Program-made: the position numbers and the translations under genes | Source: Bacteroidales bacterium UBA1735 | Lineage (GTDB): Bacteria; Bacteroidota; Bacteroidia; Bacteroidales; Paludibacteraceae | NCBI GenBank assembly: GCA_002315745.1 | Contig: DCID01000024.1 | Span: 1-64,000 of the forward strand | Reading direction: 5' to 3' | Length of the DNA: 64,000 nt | In this document: one piece after another, positions 39,399 through 48,528 of the stretch | Layout: each line of letters starts with the position of its first letter | Position numbering within the stretch: position 1 is the first letter of the stretch | The notes under the pieces: generated by a model | The model's database searches: none | Told to the model about the DNA's origin: nothing | The model's input: the letters and a program-made list of their open reading frames with translations, nothing else

Positions 39399-42041
39399 AT
39401 GGAATCCAAGTACAATCCTACTGACATTGAAGCCCGCTGGTATCAGTATTGGCTCGACAACAAGCTTTTTCACAGTACCCCGGATGGTCGCGAACCATTC
39501 ACCGTTGTTATCCCACCCCCTAATGTGACGGGTGTGTTACACATGGGGCACGTGCTCAACGAAACCATACAAGACGTACTCGTGCGCCGTGCCCGCCTCG
39601 AAGGCAAGAACGCCTGCTGGGTGCCTGGTACCGACCACGCCTCTATCGCTACCGAAGCGAAGGTCATCAAGCGTCTCAAAGAGCAAGGTATCAATAAGTC
39701 TGATCTCACCCGCGAGCAGTTCCTTAAACATGCGTGGGAATGGACGGACGAGCACGGAGGCATCATCCTCAAACAGTTACGCAAACTCGGTTGCTCGTGC
39801 GACTGGGAGCGCACGGCTTTCACCATGGACGAGACCCGTTCCAAGGAAGTGATTCGTGTCTTCTGCGACCTCTATAAGAAAGGTCTCATCTACCGCGGAC
39901 TGCGTATGGTGAACTGGGATCCAGAGCGTCAGACGGCTCTCTCCGACGAGGAAGTGATCTACCACGAGGAGCACTCGCATCTGTTCTACCTCAAGTACGA
40001 GGTGGTGGAACAGCCGGGTAAGTACTGTATCGTCGCTACCACCCGTCCGGAGACCATCATGGGCGATGTATGCGTCTGCATCAACCCCAAAGAGGAGAGG
40101 AACCAATGGTTAAAAGGATTACACGTACGCGTGCCGTTAGTAGGACGCGAAGTGCCTATCATTGAGGATCGATATGTGGAGATCGGATTTGGTACAGGTT
40201 GCTTAAAAGTGACCCCTGCGCATGATGTGAATGACTATATGTTAGGTCAGAAATATAACCTACCTATCTACGACACGTTTACTGCTGACGCTCACTTAGC
40301 CCTCTCCTGTCTCGAGCCCGAGGTCTTCGAGCGCGTACGCCAGTATGACGGCATGGATCGTTTCGATTGCCGCAAGCAGATCGTCAAAGATCTCCAAGCC
40401 GCCAACCTCGTTGATCATATCGAAGATTATGACAATAAAGTGGGTTACTCCGAGCGCACGAATGTACCTATTGAGCCGCGTTTGTCGCTGCAATGGTTCA
40501 TCAAAATGCAGCACTTTGCAGATATCGCTTTGGCACCGGTAATGAATGACGACATCGTCTTCTACCCCACTAAATATAAGAACACTTACCGCAACTGGCT
40601 GGAGAACATCAAAGACTGGTGCATCTCCCGTCAACTATGGTGGGGTCATCGCATCCCTGCGTACTACGATGCCGACTTATTAGCCCAGACCGGTTTGGAG
40701 AACTACCCCGACGATAAGATCCTGGTCAGCGAGACTAAGCCCGAAGGCAACTATGTGCAGGACGAAGGCGCTCTCGACACGTGGTTCAGTTCATGGCTGT
40801 GGCCTATGTCCGTGTTTGCAGACAAGCAAGAGCGTGCCTATTACTACCCCACCACCGATCTGGTGACGGGTCCCGACATCATCTTCTTCTGGGTAGCACG
40901 CATGATCATGGCGGGTTACGAATACGAAGGCAAGATGCCATTCAAGCATGTTTATTTCACAGGTATCGTGCGCGATAAGTTAGGTCGTAAGATGAGTAAG
41001 TCCTTGGGTAACTCACCCGATCCACTCGAACTCATTGCCACCTATGGTGCCGACGGAGTTCGTATGGGTATATTGCTCTCCGCACCCGCCGGTAATGATA
41101 TCCTCTACGATGATGCACTCTGTGAGCAGGGTCGTAATTTCTGCAACAAGATATGGAACTGCTTCCGCCTCATCAAGGGCTTGGAGGTAGTCGATACCGA
41201 GCCTACACACGAAGATCGCGAAGCGGTTACATGGTTCACCATGAAACTGGCAGAAGCCGAATTGGAGATTACGGACTTGCTACGCAAATACCGTCTATCG
41301 GAAGCGTTGATGACCATCTATAAACTCTTTACCGACGAGTTCTCGGGCTGGTACTTAGAGATGATCAAACCCGCTTACCAATGTCCTATCGCCCGCAAGA
41401 CGTTGGAGTCCACCATGGGCTTCTTCGAGCAGATGCTCCGTCAACTCCACCCTTTCATGCCGTTCATCACCGAAGAGCTGTGGCATAACCTCGAAGAGCG
41501 TGAAGAAGGGGCAACGATCATGTCCGAAGATTTATCGGGATGGGATAGTGACGAATTGCTTGCTCTGGATAAAGATGGTGCTATTCGCAGCGCTATGGAA
41601 GACCTCAAGCAAGTTGTCTCTGGAGTCCGCAATGCCCGCGCAAGCAAGAATATCCAGCAGAAAGAGAAGTTAACACTCTATTCCCCAGTCCCACTCTCCG
41701 GCTTAGTAGCCAAACTCGCTAACTGCGACATCATGGTTGCCCAAGATGGTTGCCCCTTAGGAGGAAACCTTACGGAAGGGGCTGCTAAGTTCATCGTCGG
41801 TACCACCGAGTATGCCATTCCTATGGATCAGTTCATCAATGTGGAGGAGGAGTTAGCCAAATTAGAGGCAGACTTGCAGCACCAAGAGGGTTTCCTGCGT
41901 GGTGTGATGGCTAAGTTGAACAATGAACGTTTCGTCGCTAACGCCAAACCCGAAGTGGTCGAACTGGAGCGCAAGAAACAGCATGATGCCGAGCAGCGTA
42001 TTGCTACCATTCATGCCTCCATCGCTGCGCTGAAGAAATAA
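39399..42041 (+). CDS. valS: Valyl-tRNA synthetase
   Basis: The 880-residue class I enzyme has the HIGH motif as PPPNVTGVLHMGH and the KMSKS motif as KLGRKMSKSLGN, the editing domain between them, and a C-terminal coiled coil (VEEELAKLEADLQHQEGFL). It charges tRNA-Val. The ATG at 39399 gives the normal start ESKYNPTDIEARWY; the frame extends upstream through the promoter and is not used. It is followed 16 bases later by the DAHP synthase gene. Confidence 0.99.
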   Translation: MESKYNPTDIEARWYQYWLDNKLFHSTPDGREPFTVVIPPPNVTGVLHMGHVLNETIQDVLVRRARLEGKNACWVPGTDHASIATEAKVIKRLKEQGINKSDLTREQFLKHAWEWTDEHGGIILKQLRKLGCSCDWERTAFTMDETRSKEVIRVFCDLYKKGLIYRGLRMVNWDPERQTALSDEEVIYHEEHSHLFYLKYEVVEQPGKYCIVATTRPETIMGDVCVCINPKEERNQWLKGLHVRVPLVGREVPIIEDRYVEIGFGTGCLKVTPAHDVNDYMLGQKYNLPIYDTFTADAHLALSCLEPEVFERVRQYDGMDRFDCRKQIVKDLQAANLVDHIEDYDNKVGYSERTNVPIEPRLSLQWFIKMQHFADIALAPVMNDDIVFYPTKYKNTYRNWLENIKDWCISRQLWWGHRIPAYYDADLLAQTGLENYPDDKILVSETKPEGNYVQDEGALDTWFSSWLWPMSVFADKQERAYYYPTTDLVTGPDIIFFWVARMIMAGYEYEGKMPFKHVYFTGIVRDKLGRKMSKSLGNSPDPLELIATYGADGVRMGILLSAPAGNDILYDDALCEQGRNFCNKIWNCFRLIKGLEVVDTEPTHEDREAVTWFTMKLAEAELEITDLLRKYRLSEALMTIYKLFTDEFSGWYLEMIKPAYQCPIARKTLESTMGFFEQMLRQLHPFMPFITEELWHNLEEREEGATIMSEDLSGWDSDELLALDKDGAIRSAMEDLKQVVSGVRNARASKNIQQKEKLTLYSPVPLSGLVAKLANCDIMVAQDGCPLGGNLTEGAAKFIVGTTEYAIPMDQFINVEEELAKLEADLQHQEGFLRGVMAKLNNERFVANAKPEVVELERKKQHDAEQRIATIHASIAALKK

Positions 42042-42057
42042 TTGTACATCGATCCTT

Positions 42058-43113
42058 GTGAATCGTGCACCCTATTACATATTAGGCCCCTGTGCCGCAG
42101 AGACGGAGGAACAGACGTTAGCGACTGCGAAAGCCATTGCCCAAGTGATGGCTCAGCAAGGTGTATCCCATTGGATCTTCCGGGCTGGGTTATGGAAACC
42201 TCGCACCTCGCCAACCACCTTCCAAGGTATTGGTAACGAAGGACTGGCATGGCTACAACGTATTCAGAACGAGTTAGGTCTTCCCTGCGCTACGGAGGTA
42301 GCCACCCCTGACCAACTGCGCGCCGCCTTAGACGCCGGTATACGCCATCTCTGGATCGGTGCGCGCACTAGCGCCAACCCTATCCAAGTTCAGACCCTCG
42401 CGGACGCTCTCAATGCCTACCTCGCAAACAGTAGCGAAGCGATTCGTATATACATCAAGAACCCTGTCAACAACGACCCTGCCCTCTGGATCGGTAACAT
42501 CCAGCGTTTCCAAGAAGCCCTTAATCTCTCCCCCTATGAGGGGGAGTCGGAGGGGGTCTTTGCCGTCCATCGCGGCTGCAATCATCGGCCTTGTTGGGAA
42601 ATGGCCTATACGCTCCGTCAGCAACTACCCGCTATCCCTCTCCTACTCGATCCCAGTCACATGAGTGGCGATGTTCATCAGGTAGCCTCTCTGTGCCACA
42701 TCGCCGAGCAGTTGGAGTACGATGGTTACATGATCGAAGTCCATCCCGATCCCGCTCACGCCCTCTCCGATGCGCGTCAGCAGCTCACCCCCGAGCAGTT
42801 AGATGACTTACTAATCGGGCAAAGCCCTACGAATCGGACGAATATTAGTGGCGCAACTCCGCTGCGCTGGCTCCGCCAGATGATGGACGAAGTGGATAAT
42901 GAACTATGGAACGCGATTGCCAAACGAATGGAAGTTAGCCGCCGTATAGGTGCCTATAAGCGCGAGCAGCATATGGACATCGTCCAACCCACGCGTTATG
43001 AGCAGATGCTCGCAGCCCGTCTCGATTGGGCACAATCTCACGACTTAGACGCCAACACCGTCCGCGCCATCATGGATGCTCTGCACCAAGCCAGCATCCG
43101 TATCCAGCAATAA
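42058..43113 (+). CDS. aroG: Bifunctional DAHP synthase / chorismate mutase
   Basis: The 351-residue protein has a KDO8P/DAHP-synthase barrel (ILGPCAAETEEQTL, FRAGLWKPRTSP, IKNPVNNDP, LLLDPSHMSGD) and a C-terminal AroQ chorismate mutase (VDNELWNAIAKRMEVSRRIG, YKREQHMDIVQPTRYEQML). It starts aromatic amino acid synthesis and feeds the phenylalanine/tyrosine branch. It starts with GTG. Residues 157-166 (LSPYEGESEG) come from a palindromic insertion (42528-42557) in a barrel loop just before VHRGCNH. The gene looks intact. Confidence 0.93.
   Translation: MNRAPYYILGPCAAETEEQTLATAKAIAQVMAQQGVSHWIFRAGLWKPRTSPTTFQGIGNEGLAWLQRIQNELGLPCATEVATPDQLRAALDAGIRHLWIGARTSANPIQVQTLADALNAYLANSSEAIRIYIKNPVNNDPALWIGNIQRFQEALNLSPYEGESEGVFAVHRGCNHRPCWEMAYTLRQQLPAIPLLLDPSHMSGDVHQVASLCHIAEQLEYDGYMIEVHPDPAHALSDARQQLTPEQLDDLLIGQSPTNRTNISGATPLRWLRQMMDEVDNELWNAIAKRMEVSRRIGAYKREQHMDIVQPTRYEQMLAARLDWAQSHDLDANTVRAIMDALHQASIRIQQ
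42528..42557. repeat. Palindromic word inside the DAHP synthase gene
   Basis: CTCCCCCT-ATG-AGGGGGAG (42528-42546) is a perfect 8-bp hairpin followed by TCGGAGGGGGT. The low-complexity coding it produces and its palindromic form resemble the in-gene palindromic elements known from Rickettsia. Confidence 0.65.
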
Positions 43114-43153
43114 CACAGACTTTTCGCAACATCTCCGCGACTTTTTCCGTACA

Positions 43154-43627
43154 TTAGAGCTCGATGTGGGTGATGAGTAGAGTGAGGGTACCAGCGGGAA
43201 CGGAGATGATGACTTCATCGCCTATGGTATGCCCATTGAGGGCTTCACCGATGGGGGATTTGATGGACAGTTTGCCTGCCGCCATGTCGGCTTCGTGTGG
43301 GTTAACGATCGTGTAAGTGCGTTGCGCCCCAGTGGCTTTATTGGTCACTGTGACCTTGCGAAACAGACCGACGGTGTCGGCATTCAGTTGAGTCTTATCG
43401 ATGACCTTGGCATACTGCAAGACGCGTTGTAGAAAACGGATACGCCCCATCATCTTACCTTGCTCGCGCTTGCAAGCATGGTACTCAAAATTCTCACTGA
43501 GATCACCTTGTGCCCGCGCGTCGGACAACTCCTGCGTCAGACGCGGGAACTCAACCTTAATCAGTCTGTCGAGTTCGGCTAATAACTCATTATATCGTTC
43601 TTGTGAGAGGTATTCCATATGGGGCAT
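43154..43627 (-). CDS. greA: Transcription elongation factor GreA
   Basis: The 157-residue protein has the N-terminal coiled coil (EYLSQERYNELLAELDRLI to ARAQGDLSENFEYHACK) with the acidic tip, and the C-terminal FKBP-like domain ending SPIGEALNGHTIGDEVIISV. It restarts stalled RNA polymerase by stimulating transcript cleavage. ATG at 43627 or 43618 are both possible; the promoter at 43645-43676 leaves a leader of only about 10-20 bases. It is monocistronic and convergent with the aroG gene. Confidence 0.96.
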   Translation of the reverse strand: MPHMEYLSQERYNELLAELDRLIKVEFPRLTQELSDARAQGDLSENFEYHACKREQGKMMGRIRFLQRVLQYAKVIDKTQLNADTVGLFRKVTVTNKATGAQRTYTIVNPHEADMAAGKLSIKSPIGEALNGHTIGDEVIISVPAGTLTLLITHIEL

Positions 43628-43644
43628 CTATCCAATTAGTGGTG

Positions 43645-43676
43645 CAAAAGTACTGCTTTTTTTTGATATATGCAAA
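43645..43676 (-). promoter_or_regulatory. Promoter of greA
   Basis: Minus strand -33 TTTG (43673-43676), 20-base spacer with CATATATC and an A8 tract, -7 TACTTTTG (43645-43652). Confidence 0.85.
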
Positions 43677-43764
43677 TACGGCGACATTTTTGTAAGGGAT
43701 TTTAACCAATTATACCTTAATCCATACAAAAATTATGCAAAAATTAAAAAAAATGCAAAAATAT

Positions 43765-43796
43765 TTGTGTATGTCAAAAAAAAGTCGTACTTTTGC
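43765..43796 (+). promoter_or_regulatory. Promoter of the hppA-psuK-psuG operon
   Basis: -33 TTTG (43765-43768), 20-base spacer with TATGTC, an A8 tract and GTCG, -7 TACTTTTG (43789-43796). The leader to hppA is about 50 bases and AT-rich. Confidence 0.85.
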
Positions 43797-43855
43797 AACT
43801 TGGAATTTGCAAAACAAACCTTAATATATCAATTTATAATTAAATCTACAAACAA

Positions 43856-46066
43856 ATGGAACTAACATCCCTTATGTATGTCGTATTAGCGGCATCGGTA
43901 TTGGCACTCAGTTTTGCCTTTTATTTCTACAAGAGTATGCTTCGCAAAGACGAAGGTACGGATCTCATGCGTAAGATTGCCCAGCACGTCCGTAGTGGCG
44001 CTATGGCGTATTTAAAACAGCAGTACAAAGTGGTGACTATCGTGTTCGTCATCTTGGCGGCCATCTTTGGTCTAATGGCGTATTTCCAGTTACAGAACGG
44101 TATCGTCTGGTTTGCATTTTTGACTGGAGGTTTCTTCTCCGGTTTGGCTGGATTCTTCGGTATGAAAACCGCCACCTATGCGTCGGCTCGCACGGCAAAT
44201 GCTGCCCGTCAATCGCTGAACGCAGGCTTGCAAGTCGCTTTCCGTAGTGGTGCGGTCATGGGTCTAGTAGTGGTCGGTTTAGCGCTACTCGACATCGCGG
44301 GTTGGTTCCTCGTACTGAATGGAACAGGACTGCTCGAAATGGTAGGTGCAGACGGTGATCTGATCACCATCACCACTACGATGCTGACCTTCGGTATGGG
44401 TGCTTCGACTCAAGCCCTCTTCGCACGCGTAGGCGGGGGTATATATACTAAGGCAGCAGATGTAGGTGCAGACCTCGTGGGCAAGACCGAATATAACATC
44501 CCCGAAGACGATCCTCGTAACCCTGCCACCATCGCCGACAATGTAGGCGACAACGTGGGTGACGTAGCCGGTATGGGTGCCGACTTATACGAGAGTTATG
44601 CAGGTTCGATTCTCGCTACGATGGCTCTGGGTGCATCCGCATTCGCCACATCTGCCGTGGAGGGCTTGCAACTCAAAGCCGTGCTCGCACCTTCCCTCAT
44701 CGCTGCCTTTGGTGTACTATTGTCCATCATCGGTATCTATCTGGTGAAGACCAAAGAGGGTGCAGATATGGATCATCTGCTCAAAGCATTGGCTCGCGGT
44801 ACGAACACCGCTGCGTTCCTCATTGCAGCCGTGACATTCGGTATATTCGCTTGGCTATTTGGTACAGACACCAATCAGTGGTGGCAAGTATCGCTCTCCG
44901 TAGTCGTAGGTTTATTGGCAGGCGTGATCATTGGTAAATCAACCGAATACTATACATCCCAATCCTATCGTCCGACACAGAAAGTGAGCGAGAGTTCGCA
45001 AACGGGTTCGGCTACGGTGATCATCAGCGGTTTAGGCTTAGGTATGCTCTCTACCGCTATCCCCGTGGTAACCGTCGGCATCGCTATTGTATTGGCATAT
45101 CTCTGCGCCAATGGTTTCTCGTTGGAGTTCAATGCCGCCAACCTCTCGATGGGTCTCTACGGTATCGGTATCGCTGCAGTCGGAATGCTCTCGACGCTCG
45201 GAATAACCTTAGCAACAGATGCTTATGGCCCAATCGCTGACAACGCAGGTGGTAATGCCGAGATGTCAGGTCTCGAACCTGAAGTGCGTCAACGCACCGA
45301 TGCGCTGGATGCACTCGGTAACACAACTGCTGCCACGGGTAAAGGTTTTGCTATTGGTTCGGCTGCCCTCACAGCATTAGCCCTCTTAGCATCCTATGTA
45401 GAAGAGATTAAGATCGCCCTCATCCGTACCGGTGAAGCATTGCCTAATGGTGTCGAAGCGACTAAAGCGACCCTTGTGGACTTTATGGAAGCCTATCATG
45501 TCAACCTAATGAACCCCATCGTACTCGTAGGTGTGTTCATCGGATCGATGATGGCATTCCTCTTCTGCGGATTGACCATGAACGCTGTTGGTCGTGCTGC
45601 ACAGAAGATGGTAGAAGAGGTACGTCGTCAGTTCCAAACTATCAAAGGTATATTGGAAGGCAAAGCCGATCCTGATTATGCACGCTGCGTGGCTATCTCG
45701 ACCAAGGGGGCACAACACGAGATGCTGTTACCCTCTATCTTAGCCATCATCGTACCTATCATCACAGGCGTGATCTTAGGTGTGGCTGGTGTACTGGGTC
45801 TGCTCATCGGTGGACTAGCCACCGGCTTTGTATTGGCTGTGTTCATGGCGAATGCGGGTGGTGCATGGGATAATGCGAAGAAATATGTAGAGGAAGGTCA
45901 CTTCGGAGGTAAAGGCAGTGATTGCCATAAGGCTACTATCGTGGGTGACACCGTAGGTGATCCATTCAAGGATACAGCCGGTCCTTCGCTCAATATATTG
46001 ATCAAACTCATGTCGATGGTTAGTATCGTTATGGCAGGCCTTACCGTTGGATTCCACCTATTATGA
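43856..46066 (+). CDS. hppA: Membrane-bound ion-pumping pyrophosphatase
   Basis: The 736-residue protein has about 16 membrane segments and the pyrophosphate-binding motifs DVGADLVGKTEYNIPEDDPR and NVGDNVGDVAGMGADLYESY, and the C-terminal GGAWDNAKKYVEEG and DTVGDPFKDTAGPSLN. The sequence NTTAATGKG has Ala where potassium-independent pumps carry Lys, so this is the potassium-dependent class, which includes sodium pumps. It converts pyrophosphate hydrolysis to an ion gradient. The stop overlaps psuK as ATGA. Confidence 0.97.
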   Translation: MELTSLMYVVLAASVLALSFAFYFYKSMLRKDEGTDLMRKIAQHVRSGAMAYLKQQYKVVTIVFVILAAIFGLMAYFQLQNGIVWFAFLTGGFFSGLAGFFGMKTATYASARTANAARQSLNAGLQVAFRSGAVMGLVVVGLALLDIAGWFLVLNGTGLLEMVGADGDLITITTTMLTFGMGASTQALFARVGGGIYTKAADVGADLVGKTEYNIPEDDPRNPATIADNVGDNVGDVAGMGADLYESYAGSILATMALGASAFATSAVEGLQLKAVLAPSLIAAFGVLLSIIGIYLVKTKEGADMDHLLKALARGTNTAAFLIAAVTFGIFAWLFGTDTNQWWQVSLSVVVGLLAGVIIGKSTEYYTSQSYRPTQKVSESSQTGSATVIISGLGLGMLSTAIPVVTVGIAIVLAYLCANGFSLEFNAANLSMGLYGIGIAAVGMLSTLGITLATDAYGPIADNAGGNAEMSGLEPEVRQRTDALDALGNTTAATGKGFAIGSAALTALALLASYVEEIKIALIRTGEALPNGVEATKATLVDFMEAYHVNLMNPIVLVGVFIGSMMAFLFCGLTMNAVGRAAQKMVEEVRRQFQTIKGILEGKADPDYARCVAISTKGAQHEMLLPSILAIIVPIITGVILGVAGVLGLLIGGLATGFVLAVFMANAGGAWDNAKKYVEEGHFGGKGSDCHKATIVGDTVGDPFKDTAGPSLNILIKLMSMVSIVMAGLTVGFHLL

Positions 46067-47013
46067 TAACAGTTATTGGAGCAACTAACATAGACATTAT
46101 TGCAAGTACGAAGACATCCTTCGTTCCGCACGATTCTAACCCTTCGCATATTGTAATGGGCATTGGTGGTGTCGGCAAGAACTATGCCCATAACCTCTGC
46201 CTACTGGGGCAACATATTCAGTTCGTTACCCTCTTTGGTGATGACCAGTTTGGCGATATCGCGAAGAAAGAGTGCAAGCGTTTGGGGTTTGACTTACACC
46301 TAAGTGCTACTCCCAAGGGTGCTCGCAGTTCGATGTTCCTCTGTGTCAATAACAACGATGGGCACATGGAAGCAGGTGCTGCCGATGTGACGCTGATGGA
46401 GGAGTTTCTCACGCCGGAGTTCTTAGAGAAACGGATGGACGAGATTAACCAATCTCAGTTAGTGCTTTTTGATGCTAACCTACCCGTGCCATCGATGGTG
46501 TATCTATTGGATCATTGCACCGTCCCCATGATGGCAGACACCGTCTCACGCCTCAAAGCTATACGCATTGGACAAGCGCTGGAGCAAGCCGAACATCCGC
46601 GCTTACATACCCTCAAACTGAACCATATCGAAGCAGAGTATATCTTTGGCACAAAGATGGGACAAGACCTAACGAAGATCAATCGCCGATTGCATCAACT
46701 CGGTGTGGATTATGTTTACATTACCGATGGTAGCAAAGGTGTTCACTGTTCCGCGCCTAAGAGTTGCCAACCTAATGAATTGGATCTGACACCCATTGCA
46801 CCAACATGTATCGTCGATACCAATGGTGCAGGAGATGCGTTCATCTCAGGATTGGCGTTTGCTTTCTTACAAGACATACCCTTCCCCGAAGCTGCGGACT
46901 ATGGTCTATGGGCATCCAAAGCGACCATCGAAGTGGAGTCCGTGGTCAATCCCAACCTATTACATGAATTGAATACCCTATTAAAGAAACATATCAACTA
47001 TCAATTACAATGA
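46063..47013 (+). CDS. psuK: PfkB family sugar kinase, probable pseudouridine kinase
   Basis: The 316-residue protein has the PfkB signatures GGVGKNYAHNLCLLG near residue 35 and DTNGAGDAFISGLAFAF near 247-263. Adjacency to psuG, with an ATGA overlap, assigns it as the kinase that forms pseudouridine 5'-phosphate. It would act in the cytoplasm on pseudouridine from RNA turnover. The kinase alone could not be assigned a substrate; the call depends on its neighbour. Confidence 0.88.
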   Translation: MITVIGATNIDIIASTKTSFVPHDSNPSHIVMGIGGVGKNYAHNLCLLGQHIQFVTLFGDDQFGDIAKKECKRLGFDLHLSATPKGARSSMFLCVNNNDGHMEAGAADVTLMEEFLTPEFLEKRMDEINQSQLVLFDANLPVPSMVYLLDHCTVPMMADTVSRLKAIRIGQALEQAEHPRLHTLKLNHIEAEYIFGTKMGQDLTKINRRLHQLGVDYVYITDGSKGVHCSAPKSCQPNELDLTPIAPTCIVDTNGAGDAFISGLAFAFLQDIPFPEAADYGLWASKATIEVESVVNPNLLHELNTLLKKHINYQLQ

Positions 47014-47921
47014 ACAAGTATTTATCCTTATCTCCCGAAGTGGAGCAAGCCTTACAGACAGGTAAACCTGTGGTGGCACTCGAGTCCACTATCATCTCAC
47101 ACGGCATGCCTTATCCACAGAACGTAGAAACAGCATTGCGTGTCGAGCAAACTATTCGCGACAATGGTGCAGTACCTGCTACTATCGCCATCATCGGTGG
47201 CAAACTTAAAGCAGGTTGTACGCCCGAAGAAATCGAGTACCTCGGTAAGAAAGGTCAAGCCGTCATCAAAGCGAGCCGTCGCGACCTACCTGTACTCATT
47301 GCTCGTGGCGAAGATGGTGCTACGACCGTCACGACAACGATGATCATTGCCGCTATGGCAGGCATACGCATCTTCGCTACTGGCGGTATCGGTGGTGTAC
47401 ACCGCGGTGCCGAAACAACGATGGATATATCTGCCGATCTCGAAGAACTGGCACAGACCCCTGTCATGGTCATCTGCGCAGGCGCTAAGTCCATCTTAGA
47501 CTTAGGTTTGACGCTTGAATACTTAGAGACAAAGGGAGTGCCCGTCCTTGGTTATGGCACAGAGGAGTTACCCGCCTTCTACACCCGTCACTCGGGCTTC
47601 AAAGTGGACTACCGTATCGATAGCCCCGAAGAACTCGCTGCCGCTTTCCGCGCTAAGATGGAGATGGGATTACACGGAGGTATACTCGTGACCAACCCTA
47701 TCCCCGAAGAGTACTCTATGCCGGCTGACGTCATCAATAAAGCCATTGATGCCGCTATCGAAGAGTCCCATAAGTTAGGCATCAAGGGCAAACAAACGAC
47801 TCCCTTCCTACTCGCGAAGATCAAAGACCTCACGGGTGGAGACAGTTTGGCATCGAACATCCAACTGGTGCTCAATAACGCTCGTTTAGCGGCTAAGACA
47901 GCCGTGGCATTAGCCCAATAA
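47010..47921 (+). CDS. psuG: Pseudouridine-5'-phosphate glycosidase
   Basis: The 303-residue protein matches PsuG: VVALESTIISHGMPYPQN near residue 21, IAIIGGKLKAGCTPEEIEYL, then TTVTTTMIIAAMAGIRIF, VHRGAETTMDISADL and ICAGAKSILDLGLTLEYLE. It splits pseudouridine phosphate to uracil and ribose 5-phosphate. It is the last gene of the operon and ends two bases from the convergent LolA-like gene. Confidence 0.96.
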   Translation: MNKYLSLSPEVEQALQTGKPVVALESTIISHGMPYPQNVETALRVEQTIRDNGAVPATIAIIGGKLKAGCTPEEIEYLGKKGQAVIKASRRDLPVLIARGEDGATTVTTTMIIAAMAGIRIFATGGIGGVHRGAETTMDISADLEELAQTPVMVICAGAKSILDLGLTLEYLETKGVPVLGYGTEELPAFYTRHSGFKVDYRIDSPEELAAAFRAKMEMGLHGGILVTNPIPEEYSMPADVINKAIDAAIEESHKLGIKGKQTTPFLLAKIKDLTGGDSLASNIQLVLNNARLAAKTAVALAQ

Positions 47922-47923
47922 GA

Positions 47924-48526
47924 TCAACGTAAATCGTTGAGATAAGCGCCATCCTTTCGGATCGTATAATCCACAGTCGCAGTCACGAACTGAGGATTAC
48001 GTAACGAAAGGGTGGTTGTTTTTTTGCCCTCATGCACCTCCACCGACAAGGGCATCAGACTCTGATTTAGATGTAGCACAAAACGCGACACCCCTTTGGC
48101 TGCCTCTTTATCGGAGGGTGTCAGGGTGATCCAATAATCACCTTGCGCATCGGTGCGTTCCGTATAGTGGCAAGACCGAATCAATGCTTTGGCAAAAAGG
48201 AAAGGATTGGCTTGCAGCAGTTCATCATTAGACGGATTAGACAAGGTCAACTCATCGGTGTCCTCGATGTACATATACATAGTTTGACCATCATAGGCGG
48301 CATCGATACCGAATATTGAGACTTTGAACTTATCCCCACACATCGTCACCGATCCCGAGTAATGCAAAGGCTGAGATACATCGGACGCAATGGTTAACAC
48401 GGCATCCGACTGCAAGGTCTGATGCTCCAAGAGCCGCATACAATCATCCAATGTAGTGGCGTGGATAGGTAGCAGGCAGAAGGTAGAAGGTAGTAAAGCG
48501 ATGAATAAGAGGATGAAACGTTTCAT
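47924..48526 (-). CDS. LolA-like outer membrane lipoprotein carrier
   Basis: The 200-residue protein has a signal peptide, then a LolA-type fold (AVLTIASDVSQPLHYSGSVT, CGDKFKVSIFGIDAAYDGQT, MYIEDTDELTLSNPS) that would carry lipoproteins across the periplasm. The signal peptide's LLPSTFCLLPI is encoded by TACCTTC-type tandem units at 48466-48496. It follows ftsK by 2 bases on the same strand, so it is probably co-transcribed from the ftsK promoter. Confidence 0.82.
   Translation of the reverse strand: MKRFILLFIALLPSTFCLLPIHATTLDDCMRLLEHQTLQSDAVLTIASDVSQPLHYSGSVTMCGDKFKVSIFGIDAAYDGQTMYMYIEDTDELTLSNPSNDELLQANPFLFAKALIRSCHYTERTDAQGDYWITLTPSDKEAAKGVSRFVLHLNQSLMPLSVEVHEGKKTTTLSLRNPQFVTATVDYTIRKDGAYLNDLR
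48466..48496. repeat. AGGTAGAAGGTAG word encoding part of the LolA-like signal peptide
   Basis: Degenerate 7-bp tandem units (GGTAGCA, GGCAGAA, GGTAGAA, GGTAGTA) encode LLPSTFCLLPI. Confidence 0.6.
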
Positions 48527-48528
48527 AA

